Below, piece after piece: positions 1-6,186 of a DNA stretch of 10,858 nt. A model generated the notes under the pieces. The model made no database searches and was not told the origin of the DNA. It saw nothing but the letters and a program-made list of their open reading frames with translations. Origin of the DNA: Marinobacterium sp. xm-d-530 (lineage in GTDB: Bacteria; Pseudomonadota; Gammaproteobacteria; Pseudomonadales; Balneatricaceae); assembly GCA_949499045.1 (NCBI GenBank), contig CATEEE010000190.1:1-10858 (forward strand), read 5' to 3'. A program made the position numbers and the translations under genes. Each line of letters opens with the position of its first letter. Within the stretch, counting starts at the first letter, position 1.

Positions 1-2
1 GT

Positions 3-683
3 GAGTCTATCGTTGATATCACCACTATTTCGCACGCCATGGTCATCCTTGCAGCGCTAGTAATGAGCATAATGGGGGGGCGAGTCTTTCCCATGTTCAC
101 TGCCAACGGAACAAAGACACCTCGGGTTAACTCGATTGGGTGGTTAGAGCAACTTTCGATTCTAAGCATTGTGATTGTGTTTATTACAACTTTGGCTCAA
201 AACTTTGTACCGACCACTCTTAGCATTGCTGTTCTATTCGTGGCAGGGATTTCAAATCTATTTAGGGCTTTGCGATGGAGGCTATGGGTGACGTTGCAGG
301 TCCCACTAGTATGGTCCTTACATCTTAGTTACTTAGCTATGAGTCTAGGTTTTATTCTACTCGCCTTGGCGAAAATGAATTTGATACCAAGTGTTTCAAT
401 TGGTTTTCATACGATCACGGTTGGCGGGATGGGGCTTATGATCTTATCGATGATATCGAGAGTTTCATTAGGCCATACTGGACGACTTATTAAGGCTAAT
501 GTTTGGGTTACTTGTTCCTTATTAGCCCTTAGTTTTGCTGCGATTGACCGCGTTACAGGGTCATTACTCGGCATGGAATATTCAATAGTTATAGCGTCAT
601 CAGCTCTTCTTTGGAGTATAGGTTTTTTGATTTTTGTGTTTGCCTATGTACGAATTTTATTCTCTGAAAATATGTCGCGATGA
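3..683 (+). CDS. nnrS: NnrS family heme/copper-type membrane protein, C-terminal part (cut by window start)
   Basis: The reading frame is open from position 3, so this is the last 226 codons of a longer gene, and the ATG at 39 is internal. NnrS proteins are multi-pass inner-membrane proteins tied to nitric oxide metabolism and NO stress; they bind heme and copper, but their exact reaction is not settled. The family signature is visible: a GGRVFPMFTANG block about 25 residues in, and further on HTITVGGMGLMILSMISR followed by SLGHTGR. Several hydrophobic segments alternate with short loops, as expected for a polytopic protein, and the frame ends in FAYVRILFSENMSR. Only the N-terminal half is missing. 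No clear terminator follows the TGA at 681-683. Whether the gene is cargo of the element to its right or chromosomal flank cannot be decided here. Family call secure; role inferred. Confidence 0.87.
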   Translation, partial: ESIVDITTISHAMVILAALVMSIMGGRVFPMFTANGTKTPRVNSIGWLEQLSILSIVIVFITTLAQNFVPTTLSIAVLFVAGISNLFRALRWRLWVTLQVPLVWSLHLSYLAMSLGFILLALAKMNLIPSVSIGFHTITVGGMGLMILSMISRVSLGHTGRLIKANVWVTCSLLALSFAAIDRVTGSLLGMEYSIVIASSALLWSIGFLIFVFAYVRILFSENMSR

Positions 684-871
684 TGTTGAAATGATCCTTG
701 AAACGCGGGTTATTAATTTAACGTGAGTGTCTCAAATGGGTCGTGAATAGCCGTCCAGCCCTAATTTAAAGCGGACGGATCAGGTATCACTAGGTATTTG
801 GTTATCCGTCCGTTAATGGTTCTAGAATGTGGTTGTATCCAAGCCAGTAATCAGAGGATCTAGGACACTGT
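684..871. other. Intergenic region between nnrS and the 99-residue ORF
   Basis: These 188 bases contain no plausible gene. They hold a 9-bp inverted repeat (772-780 with 804-812, listed separately), a further copy of its CCGTCC core at about 751-756, and a possible -10 hexamer TAGAAT at 823-828. No good -35 hexamer is spaced correctly. There is no obvious rho-independent terminator for nnrS. I compared the stretch by eye with the rnpB 3' end and found no convincing att duplicate. Confidence 0.5.
772..812. repeat. 9-bp inverted repeat, operator- or hairpin-like
   Basis: CGGACGGAT at 772-780 is perfectly complementary to ATCCGTCCG at 804-812, with 23 bases between the arms. The right arm lies just upstream of the possible -10 (823-828) for the downstream 99-residue ORF, in the usual -35 area. 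No T-run follows, so a terminator is unlikely. A repressor or activator site is the simplest reading, but that is inference from position. Confidence 0.45.
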
Positions 872-1171
872 ATGCAACCACTTATTCAAACACCGAACCT
901 AGGTCCAGTATCAATATCGAAGCACGTCGTCAGGTACTTCATTAAAGAGCAGGCTGACGGTGATGAAACAACCGCCACGAATGACGCTATACGTATTTTA
1001 CAAAGTGCAGAGATAGATCAGCTAGTAATACCTGTACCCTCACCAGGGCTCGAGTTCTGGGTACATCAATCAAGTTCTTTGGTATTTACTGCGCTGCCTA
1101 AGGATGGATACAAGCTAGTTTCCATGGTGATCAAGAGGGACATGTCTGACTTTGTATTCGACAAAGAGTAG
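872..1171 (+). CDS. Hypothetical protein, 99 residues, unrecognised
   Basis: I do not recognise this protein. It is a soluble, mixed alpha/beta-looking sequence with no signal peptide or membrane segment. The N-terminal third has the pattern SKHVVRYFIKEQADGD, then a helix-like ATNDAIRILQSA. The rest looks like beta strands (LVIPVP, LEFWVHQ, SLVFTAL, KLVSMVIKR) and ends in an acidic tail. A conserved-looking H..R near the start of a helix followed by strands loosely recalls small toxin-type RNase folds of the DUF4258 kind, but this is only a resemblance of pattern. A weak ribosome site (TAGGA at 861-865, 6 bases from the ATG) and an inverted repeat upstream support expression. It stands alone on the + strand, tail to tail with the helicase-like gene. 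Coding status is likely but not certain. Confidence 0.5.
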   Translation: MQPLIQTPNLGPVSISKHVVRYFIKEQADGDETTATNDAIRILQSAEIDQLVIPVPSPGLEFWVHQSSSLVFTALPKDGYKLVSMVIKRDMSDFVFDKE

Positions 1172-1289
1172 CTGCTAGTTAGCTGTACTTTCATGTACGT
1201 CAAAACATGTTCTGTGTAGAGGCTTGTATGTAAAGGTTCTTGGATGGGAACTTGAGAACTAGGTGTATGGTGGTGTAGGTATAAAGAAG

Positions 1290-1308
1290 GTGTGTGGACA
1301 ATACACAC
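1290..1308. repeat. Short inverted repeat GTGTGT / ACACAC
   Basis: GTGTGT at 1290-1295 is complementary to ACACAC at 1303-1308 with a 7-base loop. It lies in a GT-rich run on the + strand (from about 1262). Such low-complexity complementarity can arise by chance, so it is recorded only as part of the repeat-rich gap. Confidence 0.3.
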
Positions 1309-1318
1309 TTGATAGGCC

Positions 1319-1379
1319 GCGCACAATTGCGCAGTGGGTATTGGAAAAACCAAGGTTTGTTTATGTCTTGCGCACTGCG
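1319..1379. repeat. Cluster of TGCGCA-type inverted repeats
   Basis: GCGCA at 1319-1323 pairs with TGCGC at 1328-1332. The palindrome TGCGCA occurs at 1328-1333 and again at 1369-1374. CGCAGTG at 1330-1336 pairs with CACTGCG at 1373-1379. Inside the larger loop, TTGG (1341-1344) pairs with CCAA (1350-1353), and AAACC (1347-1351) with GGTTT (1354-1358). The arms can form alternative structures. The GC-rich motifs stand out against an AT-rich background, which favours a protein-binding or folded element over chance, though no function is evident. Confidence 0.4.
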
Positions 1380-1428
1380 TTTAGTTGCCGCTTGTTAGAT
1401 TTTTACAGCCAAACAAAAAATGTTCCAC

Positions 1429-1481
1429 TTTTACTTAAACATTATAAAAGTAAAACAAATCAGGGTTTATTAAAGTAAAAC
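1429..1481. repeat. AT-rich repeats AAAGTAAAAC around the end of the helicase-like gene
   Basis: AAAGTAAAAC occurs at 1447-1456 and again at 1472-1481, 25 bases apart. TTTTACTT at 1429-1436 is the inverted complement of AAGTAAAA at 1448-1455. One copy lies inside the last codons of the helicase-like gene and the others just past its stop. AT-rich iterated sites of this kind can be protein-binding or arm-type recombinase sites, but low complexity makes chance possible. Confidence 0.35.
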
Positions 1482-3571
1482 CTCTCTGGTTTGCCTTCTG
1501 GCTTTGCTAACGTAAATCCAAGCTCGTCTAATCGATTTTTGAAATATCCGCTCTTTAACCAGCGGGTCATCGTCGAAGCGCGCACTTCATAATCGTTGCA
1601 GAATTCGCTTCTAGATACCGAGGCACGCGTTTGCGATAACGCTACAAGATGTTCAATGGCCTGCTCTTTCTTTTGATTGGGTTTCGATAGAGTGGACTTC
1701 GGTATGGTAGTTTTCGGTTTCCACTCAACAATTTTTGCTTCGGGAAACTGATCTTCGAATAGCTTTATGACCTGTTTGCTCCCATCGTGAACGTCTTGAA
1801 ACAAATAAATTGAGGCGGATTTGCAATCTGATTCATCAGTATTAATGATACGGGCACAACACCGCATTGCCCCTTGAACTAGGTCGTCTGCTATTTCAGA
1901 CCGCTGAAGCATTTTCAAATTGTCTGGCGTTACATGCTTCATGACTCGCACATCTGAAGTTCCCATGCTAGAGATATTAAACAACTTGGATACTAACTCT
2001 TCCTCGGGCAGCCTCAGCCAGCCAATCAGAATTACCTTATTGCAATCTCTCCAATCATTACGACCGACATGCTGACCCCAGTTAGTGAAGACTACACGGT
2101 CATCATCAACAAACTCATCTTCAAGGTTTGACAAAAACCCTTTAAATGAGATGACTAGCAGCTTGTCATCCTCCCCTAGGATTTCTCTAATAATGTTTCC
2201 GTAAAATTTAGCATTGGCATCGGCAACTTCAATGCTTTTCTGGAACACCGCTGTTGCAGATTGCGGGATTCCTTGCGCTTTATAAATGATAAGATTTTTG
2301 TATTTTCTGATCTTTGGCGCTGCAATGATATCAATGTTTGAATTGCTGGAAGATGCCTGCTTGAAGAAGCTGTTGAGCTCAGCTGTTGCATCAAGCACTA
2401 CAGCTGTTCCAAACTGATTGAAGATACTTTTTGAAAGATAGAGATCCCTCTTGTAGGTAGCGAATTCTCCATACACTTCATCGCCTGAAGAATTAATGAC
2501 GTTTTCGTCTATTTGTTTTGGTTTAGTTACATCAATCAGTAGATTAAGTGTATCAACAACTTCGTTTTTCACCTCCCGGATGTTGGAGACCTTCGATCCT
2601 TTGAGGAGACCTATCTCATCATTTATCTCATCTAACCTGTCTGCAACGGCTTTGGATACCGATTCGAAGTCAACCAAAGTTGATAGACTTTTATCTTCGA
2701 GTTTGGGCTCAATTGAGAGTTTATCGATAAATGAAGCCCTTCCTTCCGAATCTTCCTCATTAATCACATCCAGAATGGCCTGAATTGCTTTAAGTTGCTT
2801 ATGAACGTTATGGTCATCTTTAAAACGTGGGGAGTATTTGGCGGTATGAGCAAGAAAATTCCTAAGACCCTCTAGTTTGTCAAACTTCAGAAATCGCTTA
2901 GATAAGAAAGATAACCTCTCATCAATCACAACCAAATCACGGACTTTCTTAGATTGCTCAGGTGATTGTTGATAATACTTGAACCAACTGTCTTCAGCAT
3001 ATTGTTGCTGAAGGAACATTGCATGCGTGACTACAAGACATTGAGCATTCGATGTTGAAAGCATCTCTACATCTGTGATTTGGTCCGAGTTGTGAGTTTT
3101 TTTGCTTGCAGAAAACCTTGCGTATCCAGGCTGGTTCCTAAGAGAGTTGATCATAGAACAGTACTCTTCTGCTTCTTTGATAGTGTTAACAACAATCAGA
3201 GAGGACTCTTTACCTAGCATTGCTACGTAGTGTTGAACTGAAACCGATTTACCAATGCCAGTCTGTGCAGGGTAGATGAGTATGTTCTTGCGGTTAAGAT
3301 AACCCCCTATTATGGGGTTACTGATTGAATAGTTCAGAAGCTTGCAAAGCTTCTCAATAACATCTGGAACTTCTTTAGAGAAAAATCCACCATGCTGGGT
3401 GAGGAACGCTTTCACCTTATTGGTTAACAACACCGGATCAACAGGTGTTGTGGACGATAGTAACTCTTGATCAACCCGTTTTACTCTGCATTCTCTAGTT
3501 TTATGGCTCATCTTCGGACCCGATTTTTGTTCCATTTTTACTATATAGAACATTAATAGAAACAAATACAT
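1460..3571 (-). CDS. Helicase-like (SF2-type) ATPase with C-terminal HTH-like segment, mobile-element associated
   Basis: I do not recognise the exact family, but motifs of a two-domain helicase-type NTPase are visible in order. Walker A is AQTGIGKS at about 102-109 (Lys108); SSLIVVNT follows at 123-130 and VVTHAMF at 180-186. A Walker B/DE box is VVIDE at 214-218, and VVLDATAE near 391-398 sits where motif III-like SAT sequences fall. LLVISFKG at 471-478 resembles motif IV. WGQHVGRNDW and LIGWLRLPEEE at about 498-525 resemble motif V. QGAMRCCAR at 566-574 resembles motif VI with its two arginines. Residues 640-700 are basic and look like a helix-turn-helix (RASTMTRWLKSGYFK). A charged, partly coiled-coil-like insert occupies about 225-360. 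The first ATG overlaps the int stop by one base, suggesting coupling. The N-terminal MYLFLLMFYIV looks like an extension, and Met13 (3535) or Met21 (3511) may be the true start; none has a strong ribosome site. Role in element replication, transfer or defence is unknown. Confidence 0.75.
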   Translation of the reverse strand: MYLFLLMFYIVKMEQKSGPKMSHKTRECRVKRVDQELLSSTTPVDPVLLTNKVKAFLTQHGGFFSKEVPDVIEKLCKLLNYSISNPIIGGYLNRKNILIYPAQTGIGKSVSVQHYVAMLGKESSLIVVNTIKEAEEYCSMINSLRNQPGYARFSASKKTHNSDQITDVEMLSTSNAQCLVVTHAMFLQQQYAEDSWFKYYQQSPEQSKKVRDLVVIDERLSFLSKRFLKFDKLEGLRNFLAHTAKYSPRFKDDHNVHKQLKAIQAILDVINEEDSEGRASFIDKLSIEPKLEDKSLSTLVDFESVSKAVADRLDEINDEIGLLKGSKVSNIREVKNEVVDTLNLLIDVTKPKQIDENVINSSGDEVYGEFATYKRDLYLSKSIFNQFGTAVVLDATAELNSFFKQASSSNSNIDIIAAPKIRKYKNLIIYKAQGIPQSATAVFQKSIEVADANAKFYGNIIREILGEDDKLLVISFKGFLSNLEDEFVDDDRVVFTNWGQHVGRNDWRDCNKVILIGWLRLPEEELVSKLFNISSMGTSDVRVMKHVTPDNLKMLQRSEIADDLVQGAMRCCARIINTDESDCKSASIYLFQDVHDGSKQVIKLFEDQFPEAKIVEWKPKTTIPKSTLSKPNQKKEQAIEHLVALSQTRASVSRSEFCNDYEVRASTMTRWLKSGYFKNRLDELGFTLAKPEGKPERFYFNKP

Positions 3572-4851
3572 TACGCCAAGTAATTTACTGAATCACAGAC
3601 TTCCGCCAATCTCTCAACTGTATACCGATGAGTGTAGCGGTCAGTAACGCCACCCCCAGTCATGGAGTGACCAACATATTGCTGTACCAAGCTAGTAGAC
3701 ACCCCTGCCATCCTCGCCTTTGTAATAAAAGTATGACGTAAAGAGTGAAATACCAAACGGTCTCCGTATGCATCTGTAGCGTTTGTTATCAAAGAGCCGA
3801 ACAGATCTGTCACCCGATTCGGGTTACGATATGCAGTCTCAAATATTCTCTCCTGCTCAATGCTCCCTAGATACTTCAAAAACCCAGATTCCATAAGCTC
3901 TCGACTTAGAGGTACAATCCTGACAGCAGAGGAAGTCTTACCTTCAGTGATTCGGAAATAAGTTCTTTTAGAGTCACTACAAACACCAAAATCAGCTCTT
4001 GTTAAACCCGCAATCTCCGACCTTCGTGCGCCGGTATACGCACCTAACATTGCAAACCAATAGAACCACTCAGGTTTAGTTTTTGCGTCACGCAGGATTT
4101 CAGTCACTTCCAAATCAGAAAAAGCACCAAACCTTTTAACTTCAACTTTATATTTAACTCGATCGGTTGGTGATGAAGACAGGATCTTGGCCTTTTTAAC
4201 CAAGTACTCAGAAAACAAACCAATCATCACCTTCAAATGCTCTTTTACTGTTTTGTCTGAAATTCGTTGCTCAGGAGGAACATCAAGACCAACTGTATCC
4301 TCCAGTAACATAGAACTGTATGGCTTACGATTTCTTTGCGGGAGTTTAGCTATTGACGATAGAGCCTGCTCAATATCCTCTTGACGGTATGAGTCTACTG
4401 GCTGGTCTCCAAGAAATAACAGAATGTTCAAGAACATCTGTTCAACATTTTTTCTGCGCTTATCTTTCCAACTTTTACTTTTAATATATCGATCCCAGGC
4501 TTCGGTTAACTTCATGCATCTAGGGGGTTGATACAAAAACAAGTTTGTTTCATTTTGCGAAGCGTGAATGGCTGACGATCTTAATTGATCATAAAGGGAT
4601 TCTAGGTCTTTTACTGATGATGCCAGTGGAATTTGTTCTAAAAGCGACCAGAAAACTCCTAAACGGCTCACTGCAAGAGATTTAGAATTAGTCCTAAGAC
4701 TTTGCTTTATCTGACTAGGAATACGCGGAGAGAGACTTCTATGCCCCTGTGGAGGAATATACCTGAAGTAGAAAGTTTCATTCAGTCGAAACAGGTATCT
4801 AACACCTGTCGACTGTAATGAATGCCTTCTTCGCTTAGATTTTTGTACCAC
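3571..4851 (-). CDS. int: Tyrosine recombinase / integrase
   Basis: A 426-residue site-specific recombinase of the lambda-integrase superfamily, which would cut and rejoin attachment sites through a tyrosine. All catalytic positions are visible: Arg276 in TGARRSE, Lys305 in the ITEGKTSSAVRIVPL hairpin, His369 and Arg372 in HSLRHTF, His395 in VGHS, and the nucleophile Tyr406 in TDRYTH. The N-terminus (RYLFRLNETFYFRYIPP, about 18-34) resembles the DUF6538 head found on many element integrases. A core-binding, SAM-like region covers about 113-225. The start is GTG at 4851: an in-frame TGA lies five codons upstream and the next internal Met is residue 113. The ribosome site is weak. The gene is immediately downstream of rnpB on the same strand, with a TATAAT box at 4869-4874. 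It looks intact and active. Function secure; target site at rnpB inferred from position. Confidence 0.94.
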   Translation of the reverse strand: MVQKSKRRRHSLQSTGVRYLFRLNETFYFRYIPPQGHRSLSPRIPSQIKQSLRTNSKSLAVSRLGVFWSLLEQIPLASSVKDLESLYDQLRSSAIHASQNETNLFLYQPPRCMKLTEAWDRYIKSKSWKDKRRKNVEQMFLNILLFLGDQPVDSYRQEDIEQALSSIAKLPQRNRKPYSSMLLEDTVGLDVPPEQRISDKTVKEHLKVMIGLFSEYLVKKAKILSSSPTDRVKYKVEVKRFGAFSDLEVTEILRDAKTKPEWFYWFAMLGAYTGARRSEIAGLTRADFGVCSDSKRTYFRITEGKTSSAVRIVPLSRELMESGFLKYLGSIEQERIFETAYRNPNRVTDLFGSLITNATDAYGDRLVFHSLRHTFITKARMAGVSTSLVQQYVGHSMTGGGVTDRYTHRYTVERLAEVCDSVNYLA

Positions 4852-4868
4852 CTTAAGTCCAACTCAAC

Positions 4869-4895
4869 ATTATAACGCCATAGAAAACACGTAAA
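4869..4895 (-). promoter_or_regulatory. Putative int promoter
   Basis: On the minus strand a perfect TATAAT lies at 4874-4869. A partial -35 (TTTACG at 4895-4890, four of six matches to TTGACA) sits 15 bases upstream, which is short. The predicted start at about 4862 would give a leader of only about 11 bases before the GTG. Read-through from rnpB is an alternative source of int transcript. Confidence 0.4.
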
Positions 4896-4935
4896 ATATT
4901 GAATAGAAAAGCAAAAAATCCAAGCAAATAAAAAG

Positions 4936-4990
4936 TTGAGTCTTTCGATAAGCCGGGTTCTGTCGTGGACAGTCATTCATCTAGGATTAG
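4936..4990. other. Probable attachment site of the integrative element (rnpB 3' end)
   Basis: The integrase reads away from the 3' end of rnpB, 84 bp from it, which is the typical arrangement when an element integrates into the 3' end of a structural RNA gene. The att core would then lie in the last tens of bases of rnpB. The 3' arm of helix P1 (4936-4945) is intact and pairs over 10 bp with the 5' arm, so insertion has preserved a full RNA. The precise core cannot be defined because the partner site is not in the window. Confidence 0.5.
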
Positions 4991-5284
4991 GATCGCTCCT
5001 AATCTCCAGCGACCTACCCGGACCTAGCGTGGGCCACGCCTAACAGGTCCCTATTTGGTCTTGCTCCGAGTGGGGTTTACCATCGCCGTGGAGTGTTGCC
5101 ACCCACGCGGTGCGCTCTTACCGCACCTTTTCAACCTTACCGGCGCCGAAGCGCTTAGGCGGTATACTTTCTGCTGCACTTTCCGTCGGCTCACGCCGCC
5201 CAGACGTTATCTGGCACTTTGCCCTATGGAGCCCGGACTTTCCTCCCCTCTGCAAGCAGAGCGGCGACTGTCTAAAAGACTCAA
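4936..5284 (-). ncRNA. rnpB: RNase P RNA, bacterial type A
   Basis: This is the catalytic RNA of RNase P, which removes the 5' leader of precursor tRNAs together with the protein RnpA. On the minus strand the conserved 5' block GAGGGGAGGAAAGTCCGGGC and CTCCATAGGGCA are present. So are GGTAAGAGCGCACCGCG, GGAGCAAGACCAAATAGGG, CCGGGTAGG, and the 3' block AGATGAATGACTGTCCACGA followed by CAGAACCCGGCTTA. Helix P1 closes the molecule perfectly: 5275-5284 pairs with 4936-4945 over 10 bp, which sets the ends and a length near 349 bases. A T-rich stretch just past the 3' end (CTTTTTATTT) fits transcript termination. The gene lies 31 bp after the rsmI stop, the usual neighbour order. In the L15/P16 region the GGU that pairs with the tRNA 3' end reads GGC (5040-5038) by hand alignment. 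Confidence 0.97.
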
Positions 5285-5289
5285 GATAG

Positions 5290-5298
5290 AGCATAGCA
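5290..5298 (-). promoter_or_regulatory. Putative extended -10 promoter of rnpB
   Basis: On the minus strand TGCTATGCT (5298-5290) fits an extended -10 (TGnTATnnT). The predicted start, 6 to 7 bases downstream, falls at 5284-5283, exactly where helix P1 of rnpB begins. No good -35 is seen at 17 bases. Agreement between promoter spacing and RNA end supports both calls. Confidence 0.55.
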
Positions 5299-5315
5299 CG
5301 CTTCGAAACGGCCCC

Positions 5316-6143
5316 CTAGGAAATTAGCTGCTGATAGAGCTCTTTTTTTCCTACACCCGTGATCTCTGATGTGATGGCAGCCGCTTTTTTGGGTGGCAAT
5401 TCAGCGGCCAAGAGATTCAGTACTCGAAGCGTCTCTTCGTTTAAAGAGCCCTCCTCTTTGACAGCCCCTTCAACCATCACGACAAACTCGCCTCGTTGTT
5501 GATTAGTGTCTGCCAACATCCACTCAATAAGCTCGATAACAGGGGCAGAGTGAATGGTCTCAAACGTCTTGGTGATCTCACGAGCCACGCCCACTCGTCG
5601 CTGATCGCCGAAGACACTCTGCATATCTTTTAGCGAGTCGACGATACGATGGGTCGATTCATAAAAAACCAGCGTCTCTTCACGATCAGACAACTGCTCT
5701 AACGCTTTGACTCGAGCGCCCGTTTTAGCAGGAAGAAAACCGATAAATGAGAAGCGATCAGAGGGCATGCCAGAGGCACTTAAAGCGGCAACAAAGGCAC
5801 AGCATCCAGGTATGGGTGATACGGTGTATCCAGCCTCTTTAACAGCCCGCACCAGAACAAAACCAGGGTCCGAGATTAGCGGGGTCCCTGCATCAGACAC
5901 TAGAGCAACACTCTTTCCAGTTGATAACTGATCGATAATCATTCCCGCCCGTTGACGCTCATTGTGATCATGTACTGATATCAAGTTCGCTTTAATGTTA
6001 AAGTGCTGCAAGAGCTTTCCTGTATGGCGAGTATCCTCTGCCGCGACAAGGTCAACATCGGTTAACACTTGCTGCGCACGAGGCGTAAGGTCCGCAAGAT
6101 TTCCAATGGGCGTTGCCACAACATACAGGGTAGGCAAAGACAT
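5316..6143 (-). CDS. rsmI: 16S rRNA (cytidine-1402-2'-O)-methyltransferase RsmI
   Basis: RsmI transfers a methyl group from S-adenosylmethionine to the 2'-OH of C1402 in the decoding centre of 16S rRNA. The 275-residue protein matches E. coli RsmI along its length. It has TPIGNL at 11-16, AEDTRHT at 35-41, VHDHNE at 57-62, the SAM-binding SDAGTPLISDPG at 83-94, SDRFSFIGFLPAK at 128-140 and YESTHR at 161-166. KTFETIHSAP follows near 192-201. PGCCA at 112-116 replaces the more usual PGPCA, a small change. The ATG at 6143 has a GGAT-type ribosome site about 6 bases upstream and abuts a possible ATG of the divergent lpoA frame (CATATG). The gene precedes rnpB on the same strand, a conserved pairing in gammaproteobacteria. 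The rnpB promoter sits at its stop codon. Confidence 0.97.
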   Translation of the reverse strand: MSLPTLYVVATPIGNLADLTPRAQQVLTDVDLVAAEDTRHTGKLLQHFNIKANLISVHDHNERQRAGMIIDQLSTGKSVALVSDAGTPLISDPGFVLVRAVKEAGYTVSPIPGCCAFVAALSASGMPSDRFSFIGFLPAKTGARVKALEQLSDREETLVFYESTHRIVDSLKDMQSVFGDQRRVGVAREITKTFETIHSAPVIELIEWMLADTNQQRGEFVVMVEGAVKEEGSLNEETLRVLNLLAAELPPKKAAAITSEITGVGKKELYQQLIS

Positions 6144-6177
6144 ATGATATCCATCCGATTTGAGTTACAGGGTGTGG

Positions 6178-6186
6178 ACTATAACA
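6178..6186 (-). promoter_or_regulatory. Putative extended -10 promoter of rsmI, overlapping the lpoA start
   Basis: The minus strand reads TGTTATAGT (6186-6178), an extended -10 match whose predicted start near 6171 would give rsmI a leader of about 28 bases. The first base of the lpoA ATG lies inside the motif. There is no convincing -35. If real, initiation of rsmI transcription and of lpoA translation share the same bases. Confidence 0.35.

Larger units (their letters stand above)
1172..1459. other. Repeat-rich non-coding region between convergent genes
   Basis: These 288 bases separate the 99-residue ORF from the stop codon of the helicase-like gene. I see no convincing gene. The stretch contains several small inverted repeats (1290-1308, 1319-1379, 1429-1455) listed separately. 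It has no classic GC-rich stem plus T-run, so how the two convergent transcripts end is unclear. It could hold recombination, regulatory or replication signals of the element, but nothing in the sequence identifies which. Confidence 0.45.

Noticed and set aside
859..866. ATCTAGGA shared with 4979-4986 inside rnpB
   Set aside because: An isolated 8-base match with unrelated flanks; too short for an att duplicate.
1206..1216. GTTCTGT shared with the rnpB 3' end, as a possible second att site
   Set aside because: Only seven bases match and the flanks diverge, which is expected by chance.
1066..1353. 95-residue minus strand ORF
   Set aside because: Overlaps the better-supported 99-residue ORF and has a low-complexity, His/Ser/Thr-rich start typical of a shadow frame.
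1370..1404. attC-like end (GTTAGAT preceded by TTTAGTTGCCGC)
   Set aside because: It fits the GTTRRRY half of an integron attC, but no matching RYYYAAC half occurs upstream and there is no integron integrase.
1263..1478. 71-residue + strand ORF in the repeat-rich gap
   Set aside because: No ribosome site, composition unlike a protein, spans the inverted repeats and runs into the end of the helicase-like gene.
4782..4976. 64-residue minus strand ORF before int
   Set aside because: Covers the rnpB 3' end, the int promoter and the int start in another frame; no family resemblance.
5055..5327. 90-residue + strand ORF
   Set aside because: Lies antisense within rnpB; its open frame follows from the structured RNA sequence.
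6069..6185. Longer N-terminus for lpoA
   Set aside because: It would overlap rsmI and place the lipobox cysteine far from the N-terminus; the ATG at 6186 gives a normal signal peptide.
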